Source of the DNA: an uncultured bacterium | GTDB lineage: Bacteria > Verrucomicrobiota > Kiritimatiellia > PWTM01 | Reading direction: 5' to 3' | DNA length: 64,000 nt | NCBI GenBank assembly: GCA_937139365.1 | Contig: CAKZPT010000041.1 | Location: 27,684 to 91,683 of the forward strand | Shown: one piece after another, positions 22,671-30,885 of the stretch | Position numbering within the stretch: the stretch's first letter is position 1 | How the letters are laid out: each line of letters starts with the position of its first letter | Notes under the pieces: model-generated | Databases searched by the model: none | Told to the model about the DNA's origin: nothing | Seen by the model: only the letters and a program-made list of their open reading frames with translations | Made by a program: the position numbers and the translations under genes

Positions 22671-24512
22671 TTAGCACGGCGTTTGTTTTCTGTTAGCCGC
22701 GGCCCGTCCATGTCCATTCCCGGCCACCGGGCCGTTCTGCGGGACCGCGAACCAGAAACGGCTACCCCGGCCGGGTTCGCTCTCCACCCCGACCTCCCCA
22801 CCGTGCGCCGCGACAATGTGTTTGACGATCGCCAGCCCGAGTCCTGTGCCGCCCTCCCGCCGGCTGCGCGACTTGTCCACCCGGTAGAACCGCTCGAAGA
22901 GCCGGGGCAAATGGCGCGCCTCGATGCCCGGGCCGTGATCCACGACGCGCCAGCGAACCCGCCCGCCCACGAGACCGCACTGAACGAGCACCTCTTCGCC
23001 GGGGGGGCTATGCTTGATCGCGTTGTCGAGCAGGTTGACCAACGCCCGGCCGAGCAGGTCGGGGTCGGCTCGCAGGAGGACGTCCGGCGGCACGTCGGCC
23101 CGGAGCGACACGCTGCGCTCCGCGGCGAGCTGGCCGCACACCTCGACGGCGTCCGTGGTGATGTCCGCCGCGGAGACCTCCGCGACGCGCAGCGTCACCG
23201 CCTCGGCCATCTGCTCGACGCGAGACAACTGAAGCAGGTCGTCCACTAGCGTTTGAAGTCGCTGCGTCTGCCTCAGCGCGATCCCGAGGAAGCGCCGCTG
23301 CTCCTCCGCCGAGGGCGGGCGGGGGTCGAGCACAGTCTCGAGGAAGCCGCGGATCGAAGTCAGGGGCGTCTTCAGCTCGTGCGAGACGTTCGCGACGAAT
23401 TCGCGCCGGAGGGTCATCAGCCGGTGCAGGTTGGTTAGGTCGTTGAACACCATCACGGCGCCCCGCACGCGGCCGTCGGCGTCTTGCAGGGGAGCAGCCC
23501 GGCCGTGAACGAAGCGCTCGGACTCGCCATCCCGGATGGTGGCGCTGGTCTCGGCGGTGCGCCGCTCGCGCAACGCGGACAGGAGGAGTTCCTGAAAAGG
23601 AACCACTCGCACACAGGCCCGCAGGTCCTGGCCGCGCCGCCACTGCGTGCCCGCTGCCAGCAGCTCCGCCGCCCGCCCGTTGGCAAACAGAAGGCGCTCC
23701 TGGGCGTCGATGGCCAACACCCCCTCGCTTAGGCTCTGCAACAGCGTCTCGACCTCGCGCTGCTGGGTCTCCAGCGCGCGCATGCGAACGTCGAGTTCGC
23801 TGGCCATCTGGTTCATCGCCTCGGCGACCTCGGCGATCTCCCGGATCGGCGGCGGGGCGACACGGTGGTCGAGCCGCCCGGCCGCGAACCGCCGCGCCGC
23901 ATCGGTCATCGCCGCCATCGGCCGCAGGATGCGAGCGGCCAGCAGGAGCGCGACCGCCGCGACCAGCGCCGCCGCTCCCGCCGTGGCTGCCAGCATCCGT
24001 CGCCGCAGCGCGGCGATCGCGGCCTCCATGCGGTCTACCGCCACCGCCGTCCGCAACGCCCCCACGACCGCCTCGCCGCGGCGGAGCGGAAGGGCCAGAT
24101 ACACCGTCGGCAGCCCGGTCGTGTCGCTGTGCCGCACGTCGCGGCCCTCCCTGCCCTCAAGGGCCGCGGCGACCTCCGGCCGGCCGTGGCGCAGCATCAT
24201 CCGCGAGGCGGCGGCCGCGGAGTCCGCCAACACCCGGCCGGAGGCCGCAATGACCGTCACGCGGGTGTCCGGCGAGATGGCGCGCGCCAGCCGCGCCAAC
24301 TCCGCCGCAGCGCGCTCGTCAAAGGCGTCGAACCGGTCGGACTGCAGCAGGGTTTGCAGGAATCGGTTTTCGACGCGGAGGCGCTCCTCGGTCTGGCGCA
24401 GATGGAAGTTGCGGACGGCACGCTCCGCCCACGTGCCGACCGCCGTGCCGGTCACAGCGGCGGCCACCAGCAGCGGCGCGACCAGCGTCCAGGCGATCGG
24501 CGTTCGCCGCAT
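22671..24512 (-). CDS. phoR: Phosphate-regulon sensor histidine kinase
   Basis: A 613-residue sensor kinase. Order: TM1 (about 7-27), an extracytoplasmic sensor domain, TM2 (about 160-180), HAMP, a PAS domain (near LLQSLSEGVLAIDAQERLLF), HisKA with the phospho-accepting His in FVANVSHELKTPLTSIRGF, and HATPase with NLLDNAIKHS, DHGPGIE and GGTGLGLAIVKHI. It autophosphorylates and passes phosphate to PhoB. Its ATG overlaps the phoB stop as TAATG at 24512. Unlike E. coli PhoR it has a sizeable periplasmic domain, as in Gram-positive PhoR. Confidence 0.92.
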   Translation of the reverse strand: MRRTPIAWTLVAPLLVAAAVTGTAVGTWAERAVRNFHLRQTEERLRVENRFLQTLLQSDRFDAFDERAAAELARLARAISPDTRVTVIAASGRVLADSAAAASRMMLRHGRPEVAAALEGREGRDVRHSDTTGLPTVYLALPLRRGEAVVGALRTAVAVDRMEAAIAALRRRMLAATAGAAALVAAVALLLAARILRPMAAMTDAARRFAAGRLDHRVAPPPIREIAEVAEAMNQMASELDVRMRALETQQREVETLLQSLSEGVLAIDAQERLLFANGRAAELLAAGTQWRRGQDLRACVRVVPFQELLLSALRERRTAETSATIRDGESERFVHGRAAPLQDADGRVRGAVMVFNDLTNLHRLMTLRREFVANVSHELKTPLTSIRGFLETVLDPRPPSAEEQRRFLGIALRQTQRLQTLVDDLLQLSRVEQMAEAVTLRVAEVSAADITTDAVEVCGQLAAERSVSLRADVPPDVLLRADPDLLGRALVNLLDNAIKHSPPGEEVLVQCGLVGGRVRWRVVDHGPGIEARHLPRLFERFYRVDKSRSRREGGTGLGLAIVKHIVAAHGGEVGVESEPGRGSRFWFAVPQNGPVAGNGHGRAAANRKQTPC

Positions 24513-25198
24513 TACTTCTCCCGGAACCGATACCCCACCCCGCGCACCGTCTCGATCAGGTCCGCATTGCGGCCGAGCTTCCGCCGCAGGTTGACCATCT
24601 GCACGTCCACGGAGCGGGCGGTCACAGGATAGTCCGTCCCCTTCACGGCGTCCACGATCTGCTCCCGGCTGAACACCCATCCCGGCTTCGAGGCCAGGAA
24701 CCGCAAAATCCCGAACTCGGTCGCCGTCAGCTCCAGCGGGCGGCCCTTCAGCGTCGCCTCGTGCCGCGCCGGATGGATGCGGAGATCACCGACCTCGATG
24801 GGCTCGTCGGTCATCGCTAGCCGCTGCCGGCGCCGAAACACGTTGCGGATGCGCGCCACCAGCACTTTGGGGTTGAACGGCTTGGTGATGTAGTCCTCCG
24901 CCCCCAGCCGCAACCCGGACACGATATCGCTCTCGTCGCCCTTCGCGGTCAACATGATGATCGGCAGCGTGCAGGTGCGCCCGTCCGATTGCAGCAAGCG
25001 GGCGACCTCCATCCCGTCGAGGCCGGGCAGCATCAGGTCGAGCAGCACCAGGTCGAACCCGCCGTTGCGGGCCATTTCCAGCGCCCGCTCGCCGTTGTCC
25101 ACCCCCGTGACGCGGAACCCTTCCTTCGTCAGCGTGTACCGGACCAGCTCCTGGATGTCCTCGTCGTCCTCGACGACCAGTATGTGTTCGCGAACCAT
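24512..25198 (-). CDS. phoB: Phosphate-regulon response regulator
   Basis: A 228-residue OmpR-type regulator. The receiver domain has the acidic pair in ILVVEDDEDIQ, the phospho-acceptor Asp in LVLLDLMLPGLDG, and the Lys in YITKPFNPK. The winged-helix DNA-binding domain has LELTATEFGILRFLASKPGW and VDVQMVNLRRKLG. The ATG at 25198 follows a purine-rich ribosome binding site (GGGAGGGAAGGG). Together with the adjacent PhoR, PhoU and porin it forms a phosphate-response module; no pstSCAB transporter genes are in this window. Confidence 0.93.
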   Translation of the reverse strand: MVREHILVVEDDEDIQELVRYTLTKEGFRVTGVDNGERALEMARNGGFDLVLLDLMLPGLDGMEVARLLQSDGRTCTLPIIMLTAKGDESDIVSGLRLGAEDYITKPFNPKVLVARIRNVFRRRQRLAMTDEPIEVGDLRIHPARHEATLKGRPLELTATEFGILRFLASKPGWVFSREQIVDAVKGTDYPVTARSVDVQMVNLRRKLGRNADLIETVRGVGYRFREK

Positions 25199-25370
25199 GG
25201 TGGCCCTTCCCTCCCCCGATCCGACGGCGGGGGATGTGGAACCGCAAGGTTTCGTGGAAGTGTACACTGTCGGGCCGGCGTGATGAATCGGTAAATGGAT
25301 TGTAAGGATTCCGTGCGGACGGCGCCGGCGGCCGCTTGCCGGGGACGGCGGCGACGGCGACAATGGTGGA

Positions 25371-26813
25371 GTGAGTGATCCCGGCCGGCTGGAGCGCTGG
25401 CGTTCGGGCTGGCACGCCCCCGCCGGCCCCGGCGAAATCTGGCGCGTCGCGGCGCCGCTGATCGTCGCCACCGCCTCCCTCAGCCTGATGCAGTTCACCG
25501 ACCGGATGTTCCTCGCCTGGCACGACGCCAACTCGCTGCGGGCCGTCGTTCCGGCGGGCATCCTGGCTTTCACGATGACCTGCGGGTTCCTCGCGCTGGT
25601 CGGCTACGGCCAGACCTTCGTCGCCCACCACCACGGGGCGGGCGACCCGTACGGCTGCGCCCGGTCCGCCGCGCAGGCCGTGCTGCTGGCCCTCCTTTCC
25701 TGGCCGGCCGTCCTCGCCGTCGCGCCCCTCGGCCGCGCCATCATCCGCGCTTCCGGCCACGCGCCGGACGTGGCGGCGCTCGAGCGGGAGTATTTCGACC
25801 TGGTGATGCTCGGCAGCCTTGGGCCGCTGCTGACGCAGGCCTTCGGCGGTTTCTTCAGCGGCCGCGGCCACACCCGCGCGACGATGTGGGCCCACCTCGG
25901 CGGCAACCTGCTCAACATCGCACTGAACTATTGCTGGATCTTCGGCCGCGCCGGCTTTCCGGCCCTCGGTCTGCGTGGCGCCGCGCTGGCCACGGTGACC
26001 GCCGGCTTCGCTCCCGCTTTCGGCCTCGGGCTCCGCTTCTTTGCTCCGTCGGTCCGCCGCCGCTTCGACACCCTAGGCGCTTTCCGCCCCGACCTCCGCC
26101 TGCTCGGCCGCCTCCTCCGGTTCGGCCTGCCGGCGGCTGGCCACATGTGGCTCGACCTCACCTCCTTCGCCTTTTTCGTGTTCCTCGCGGGCCGGTTCGG
26201 TCCCGCCGAGCAGGCGGCGGGCAACATCGCGCTGACCGTGAACGCGCTGGCCTTCTTGCCGACCATCGGCATCGGGCACGCCGCCTCGATCGTCGTCGGC
26301 CAGTACCAAGGCCGCAACGACCCCGCACGCGCCGAGCGGGCCGGCTGGACCGCGCTGGCGATGGCGGCCGGTTACATGGGGACCGTTGGGCTGACCTACG
26401 TCCTATTCCCCACCGCCTACGTCTCGCTGTTCACCGACCGAGGGCCCGGCTCGGTCCCGCACGGGGAGGTCTTTCCGATCGCCCGCCGCCTGCTGGTCGT
26501 CCTCGCCCTCTGGAGCACCGGCGACGCCACCGACCTGGCGCTGGCGGGCGCGCTGAAAGGCGCCGGCGACACCCGCTTCGTGATGACCTTCTCCCTCGCG
26601 ATGGCCTACGGCCTCTTCGTCGGGGGTGAACTGCTGATCGTCGGGGTGTTCGGCGGCGGCGTTTACGCGGCGTGGGCGTGGACCTGCGTGTACATTGCCG
26701 CCATGGCGTTCGGCTACCTCCATCGCTTCCGGCGGGGACGCTGGAAGCGCATCGATCTGCTCGGCCGGGGCGCCGCCGCAACGGCGCCGGATACCCTCCA
26801 GGTGGCGTTGTGA
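25371..26813 (+). CDS. MATE-family efflux protein
   Basis: A 480-residue integral membrane protein with about twelve helices in two related halves, of the multidrug and toxic compound extrusion family (Na+ or H+ antiport). Family-like stretches are TASLSLMQFTDRMFLAWHD at the N-terminus, GFFSGRGHTRATMWAHLGGN mid-protein, and TGDATDLALAGALKGAGDTR in the second half. It starts with GTG at 25371, divergent from phoB. Its stop overlaps the next gene as GTGA, so the two are coupled. Confidence 0.92.
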   Translation: MSDPGRLERWRSGWHAPAGPGEIWRVAAPLIVATASLSLMQFTDRMFLAWHDANSLRAVVPAGILAFTMTCGFLALVGYGQTFVAHHHGAGDPYGCARSAAQAVLLALLSWPAVLAVAPLGRAIIRASGHAPDVAALEREYFDLVMLGSLGPLLTQAFGGFFSGRGHTRATMWAHLGGNLLNIALNYCWIFGRAGFPALGLRGAALATVTAGFAPAFGLGLRFFAPSVRRRFDTLGAFRPDLRLLGRLLRFGLPAAGHMWLDLTSFAFFVFLAGRFGPAEQAAGNIALTVNALAFLPTIGIGHAASIVVGQYQGRNDPARAERAGWTALAMAAGYMGTVGLTYVLFPTAYVSLFTDRGPGSVPHGEVFPIARRLLVVLALWSTGDATDLALAGALKGAGDTRFVMTFSLAMAYGLFVGGELLIVGVFGGGVYAAWAWTCVYIAAMAFGYLHRFRRGRWKRIDLLGRGAAATAPDTLQVAL

Positions 26814-27766
26814 ATCGCTTCGTCGTCTACTTCCGTCGTCCCTTCATGGCCGCCGCGCTGGCCTTGGCCAGCGGTTGCGGGCGTGAAGGCCCGCCGCCCG
26901 ACCTCGCCGCCCTGGACGGCGGGCGCGCGCTCGCCGAGGTGCGCACCTTTGTCGCGCTCGGTCCCAAGACCGCCGGCACCGACGGCGCCGCCCGCGCCGC
27001 CCTCTGGATCCGCGACCGCCTCGAGGCCCTCGGCTGGGCCGCCGAGGTGGACGAGTTCGAGGACTCCTCCGCCGGCCGCCCCATGATCTTCCGCAACGTC
27101 GTCGGCCGTCGGCCGAGCCGCTCGCGCGATGTCGTCCTCTTCGGCGCCCACTACGACACCAAAGGCGGCATCGAGCCGTTCGAGGGCGCCAACGACGCCG
27201 GATCCGGCGTGGGCGTCCTCCTTGAACTGGCCCGGGCCGGCGCCGGCTGGGGCTGGCCATGGGACACCCGGCTCGCGTTTTTCGACGGCGAGGAGTGCCG
27301 GATCGCCTACGGGCCCGACGACGGCCTCCACGGGAGCCGCCGACTCGCTGCCCGGGCGGTTCGCGAATCGTGGAGCCGACGCGTTCGCGCCGTCGTGATC
27401 GTGGACATGGTCGGCGACCGCGACTTCACGATCACGCTACCGCGCAACGGAACGCCCGCGCTGATGACGGCCGCGCTTGAGGCCGCCGCCGCACTGGGCC
27501 TCCGCGACCGCGTGCGGCTGGCGCCGGGCGCGATCCTCGACGACCACCAGCCCTTCCTCGACGCCGGCATGCCCGCTGTGGACCTGATCGACTTCGAGTA
27601 CGGCTCCGCCCCCGGCTTGAACGACTATTGGCACACCCCGCAGGACACCCTCGACAAGCTCTCCGCCGAAAGCCTCGGCCACGCCGCCCGGCTAGCGCTG
27701 CTGACTGCGCTACGGGCCACTGGCGACAAGCGTGTTGGACTATCGCGGACGAGGGAGTCAGAATAG
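26810..27766 (+). CDS. M28-family zinc hydrolase, glutaminyl-cyclase-like, probable lipoprotein
   Basis: A 318-residue exported enzyme. The N-terminus has a short hydrophobic run ending LASGCGRE, a plausible lipobox. M28 zinc ligands are visible in order: GAHYDTKGG (His), GANDAGSGVG (Asp), FFDGEECR (Glu), VDMVGD (Asp) and YWHTPQDT (His). The spacing and phrases GLHGSRRLAARAV and LDDHQPFLDAGMPAVDLI resemble glutaminyl-peptide cyclotransferases more than aminopeptidases. It could cyclise N-terminal Gln or cleave N-terminal residues of secreted proteins. It is coupled to the MATE gene by a GTGA overlap (26810-26813) and ends in TAG, showing that TAG terminates intact genes. Confidence 0.85.
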   Translation: MNRFVVYFRRPFMAAALALASGCGREGPPPDLAALDGGRALAEVRTFVALGPKTAGTDGAARAALWIRDRLEALGWAAEVDEFEDSSAGRPMIFRNVVGRRPSRSRDVVLFGAHYDTKGGIEPFEGANDAGSGVGVLLELARAGAGWGWPWDTRLAFFDGEECRIAYGPDDGLHGSRRLAARAVRESWSRRVRAVVIVDMVGDRDFTITLPRNGTPALMTAALEAAAALGLRDRVRLAPGAILDDHQPFLDAGMPAVDLIDFEYGSAPGLNDYWHTPQDTLDKLSAESLGHAARLALLTALRATGDKRVGLSRTRESE

Positions 27767-27793
27767 GATGACGCGCAAGGAGATGCATTCGAT

Positions 27794-29104
27794 ATGAACC
27801 GTCGCTCGTTTCTTAGGTCCGCCCGCGTCGCTGCCGCGCCGTTCATCCTTCCGTCGCACATCCAGGCCGCCCCGACGAAGCCCAACGACCGTATCACGAT
27901 GGGCTTCATCGGCATGGGCAAACAAAACCGCCATTTGATGGGCAATTTTCTGTGGCGCGTCCAGGTCGTTGCGGTTTGCGACGTGGACACCACCCGCCGC
28001 CTCGACGCGCAGAAGCGCGCCGACAAATTCTACCAGGAGCATCGCGACCTCGGCGCGCCGGGCGTGGCGGCCTACAGCGATTTCCGCGAGCTGCTGGCCC
28101 GCACCGGCATCGACGCCGTCTGCATCGCCACCCCCGACCACTAGCACGGCATCCAGATTCTTGAAGGGCTCCGCGCCGGCAAAAACGTCTACTGCGAAAA
28201 GCCGCTGACCCACAACGTTGCCGAGGCCGTCGCGGTGATTCGCGCAGTGGACCGCCACCGCCGTGTGCTCCAAACCGGCTCGATGCAGCGCTCCTCGAAG
28301 GAGTTTCGCGTAGCCTGCGAGCTGGTCCGCAACGGCGTCATCGGCCGGATCGAGCGCGTCGAATGCTCGTTCGGCAACCCCGGTGTTCCCTGCGACCTGC
28401 CCGCCGAGCCCGACGAGCCCGGGCTGGACTGGAACCTGTGGCTCGGCCCCGCTCCGTTGCGGCCCTACCACTCCGTGCTCAGCCCGCGCGGAATCCACGA
28501 CCACTTCCCCAACTGGCGCACATACCGCGAATACGGCGGCAACGTCACCGACTGGGGCGCCCACCACATCGACATCGCGCAATGGGGCCTAGGCATGGAC
28601 GAGAGCGGGCCGGTCGAAGTCCGCCCCCCCGACAAGCCCGACGCCAAACGCGGCGGAATGCTGGTCTTCGCCAACGGCGTTCCGGTGATCCACAAGGACG
28701 GCTTCGGCGTTCACTTCGTCGGCGCCGACGGCAAGGTCAAGGTCAACCGAGGAAAGTTCGAGCTGATCGTCCGCGGGGAGGTGGTCGCCTCCTCCGCCCG
28801 CGAAAAAACCTCCTGCGCGGCCGAGGTCGCCCGGGCCGAAAAGGTGCTTCTCGCGGACGCGAAGGCCCGCCTGTACGACAGCAAGTCGCACACCGACGAC
28901 TTCCTCGCTCGGATGAAGGACCGCGGCAAACCGATCGCCAGCGAGATCGTTGGCGGCCGCACCGCGATCTGCTGCAACCTGCTCAACCTGGCCTACTACC
29001 ACCGTCAGACCATCCGGTGGGACCCGGCGCGGCTGACCCTCGCCCCCGGCTCCGGCGATCCCGCGTGGCTGACGCGGAATTATCGTTCCCCCTGGAAAGT
29101 CTGA
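27794..29104 (+). pseudogene. Gfo/Idh-family oxidoreductase with one internal amber codon
   Basis: A secreted (probably Tat-exported) dehydrogenase of the glucose-fructose oxidoreductase family, common in Verrucomicrobia and Planctomycetes. It starts MNRRSFLRSARVAAAPFILP after a strong AAGGAG at about 27776. The Rossmann domain has MGFIGMGKQNRHLMGNF. Reading reaches CIATPDH, then TAG at 28142-28144, then HGIQILEGLRAGKNVYCEKP in the same frame, continuing without interruption to 29104. The family motif is PDHWH, so TAG replaces a near-invariant Trp (TGG to TAG). Everything else is intact (436 codons), so this looks like recent inactivation or a low-frequency error. Expected substrate: a sugar or sugar acid. 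Confidence 0.85.
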
Positions 29105-29162
29105 GGCCACGCGGACGATTTGCCAGCAGAGTTTGCACCCGCAGCCGCCCGCCGGCGTGGGT

Positions 29163-29744
29163 TCACCGGTGGAAGGGGCGCGGTGACGGCAAACGCCCGG
29201 CGGCGACGAGGGACGCGAGTACCCCCGCGGGATCGCGCCGCAACCACCCGAGCTCGTGTTCAAAATTCGAGGTGAACACGCCGCGGCCGACGGCGGCCTC
29301 GATTTCGGCCGGCGCCCAAAACTTCGCGTCGGCGATCTCCACAGGGTCCGGCCGGAACGGCCCGTCGTGGACGGCGATGAAGCTGCGCACGTACTCGGTC
29401 TCACGATCGGAGCGCCACAGGTACTCGTGCGACGGCCGCAGGTCCGCGGCGATTCCCAGCTCCTCCGCCATCTCCCGGCGGGCGCCTTCCGCCGGATCCT
29501 CGCCCGGCCGGAGATGGCCGCCCACCGACGTGTCCCACCGCCCCGGCTGGATGTCCTTGTCCGGCGAGCGACGCTGCAACAACAGCCGGCCGAGCCGGTC
29601 AAACACGAACACGTGGACGGCAGGATGGATCAGCGCCGGGTTAGAGTGACATTCGCGCCGCGGCGCGCGCCCGACGGGCCGACCGCGCTCGTCCACGACG
29701 TCGAAGACCTCCTCCCCTGATTCCGGCGGCGTGTTCGCGTTCAT
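29163..29744 (-). CDS. Nudix hydrolase, YfcD/Idi-like
   Basis: A 193-residue cytosolic protein. The Nudix box is complete: GGHLRPGEDPAEGARREMAE followed by ELGI. Upstream residues FVFDRLGRLLLQRRSPDKDI and downstream WRSDRETEYVRSFIAVHDGP match the group that includes isopentenyl-diphosphate isomerase type 1 and YfcD-like hydrolases; this gene lacks clear evidence for isomerase activity. It starts with ATG at 29744. Its 3' end lies 58 bases past the end of the broken oxidoreductase gene in convergent orientation. Confidence 0.88.
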   Translation of the reverse strand: MNANTPPESGEEVFDVVDERGRPVGRAPRRECHSNPALIHPAVHVFVFDRLGRLLLQRRSPDKDIQPGRWDTSVGGHLRPGEDPAEGARREMAEELGIAADLRPSHEYLWRSDRETEYVRSFIAVHDGPFRPDPVEIADAKFWAPAEIEAAVGRGVFTSNFEHELGWLRRDPAGVLASLVAAGRLPSPRPFHR

Positions 29745-29935
29745 GCGGTGCGAGGGTAACCGCTGCCGCGCCGCGCCGCCAGCGATCCGGGCGACGACGC
29801 CGCGCAGGGCTGGCCGCGCATGGGCACGCCACCGCCCCTCGGAACGTGCGCTTGACCACTCACGGTGCAGCCGGCTGGAAGCTATGTTTTGACTGGCCGA
29901 GCAGCGGCGCGGCCCATACAGAGGGAAAAATCATC

Positions 29936-30751
29936 ATGAAAGCACTTGGTCTGGCGGGAGGACTCTGGTGGTGGTGCGGCGTGACCGCCTCGGCGGCGGC
30001 CACGTTCTCGATAGGGCTACGGTACGGATTGGACGGCTGGTCCCTGGCTGCCGATGTGTCCGGCACGGGTGTCTCGACCGACCGTCTGGTGCGAACCTCG
30101 GACGATCAGGAGGTGATGATCTTCCGCTCTGGGACCGACAGCGGGGGCACGGTGTATTTCGTGGGCGCCTCGCCCTTGTACAGCACCCTGGATGACTACG
30201 CCCTCGACTGGGCCGACATGGATTATGATCTGACCATCGGCGTCGGTAGCCAGAGCGGCATCTACCGCTTCATGCTCAATCCCGCGACCAATGGTTGGTT
30301 TCCTGTGCGGCCTTTGTTCGACTCCATCGACGAGCCCGTCCCGTGGAACGCGACGTTTACTTGGCAATGGGAGGGAGCCGCAGACGCGAAGATCTTCGAC
30401 TACATCCAGTGGACCACGAACAGAGAGCCAGCCGGCTTCGAGGGTAGCCTGCTAACCTGGAGCGGCGAGACAGGGTTTGACAGCCTCAATCAGTCCCTGA
30501 ACTTCCTCCCGCAACCCGGCGGGGCCACTATGCGGATTGCGTACGGAAACCTCACCCCCTTCCTCGTGGGCAGTTGGGCGAAAAGGGAGGGGGACGACGT
30601 GCTGGACGAGCCGCCGCTCTTCTACACCGTGTCGTTCGACGAGCGCGACGTCCAACTGGTCCCCGAGCCGATGAGCGCCGCGCTGACCGCCGGCGGATTG
30701 GCGCTGGTGCTCGCAGCCCGGCGCCGGACCGCCCGCCGACGGGGCCGCTGA
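29936..30751 (+). CDS. PEP-CTERM exported protein
   Basis: A 271-residue secreted protein: signal peptide (MKALGLAGGLWWWCGVTASA), a beta-rich domain of unknown role, and a C-terminal sorting signal with VPEP, a hydrophobic helix and an Arg-rich end (ARRRTARRRGR). PEP-CTERM signals are cut by an exosortase, which is not in this window. Codon use is less GC-biased than the neighbours, typical for surface proteins. Start chosen at 29936 because the upstream extension has no signal peptide and GAGGG precedes this ATG. Such proteins usually go to the envelope or extracellular matrix. Confidence 0.8.
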   Translation: MKALGLAGGLWWWCGVTASAAATFSIGLRYGLDGWSLAADVSGTGVSTDRLVRTSDDQEVMIFRSGTDSGGTVYFVGASPLYSTLDDYALDWADMDYDLTIGVGSQSGIYRFMLNPATNGWFPVRPLFDSIDEPVPWNATFTWQWEGAADAKIFDYIQWTTNREPAGFEGSLLTWSGETGFDSLNQSLNFLPQPGGATMRIAYGNLTPFLVGSWAKREGDDVLDEPPLFYTVSFDERDVQLVPEPMSAALTAGGLALVLAARRRTARRRGR

Positions 30752-30885
30752 CGGACGGCGCGGAGAGGCGACCCGCCGCCGCGCCGGCGGTGGACGCGGG
30801 CCTTTCCAGACAACCACGGCCAACCCCGACTCGGCGCGCCAGGGAGGGCTGGCCTCCGAGCGACCGCAGGGGTAACTATTCCCTC

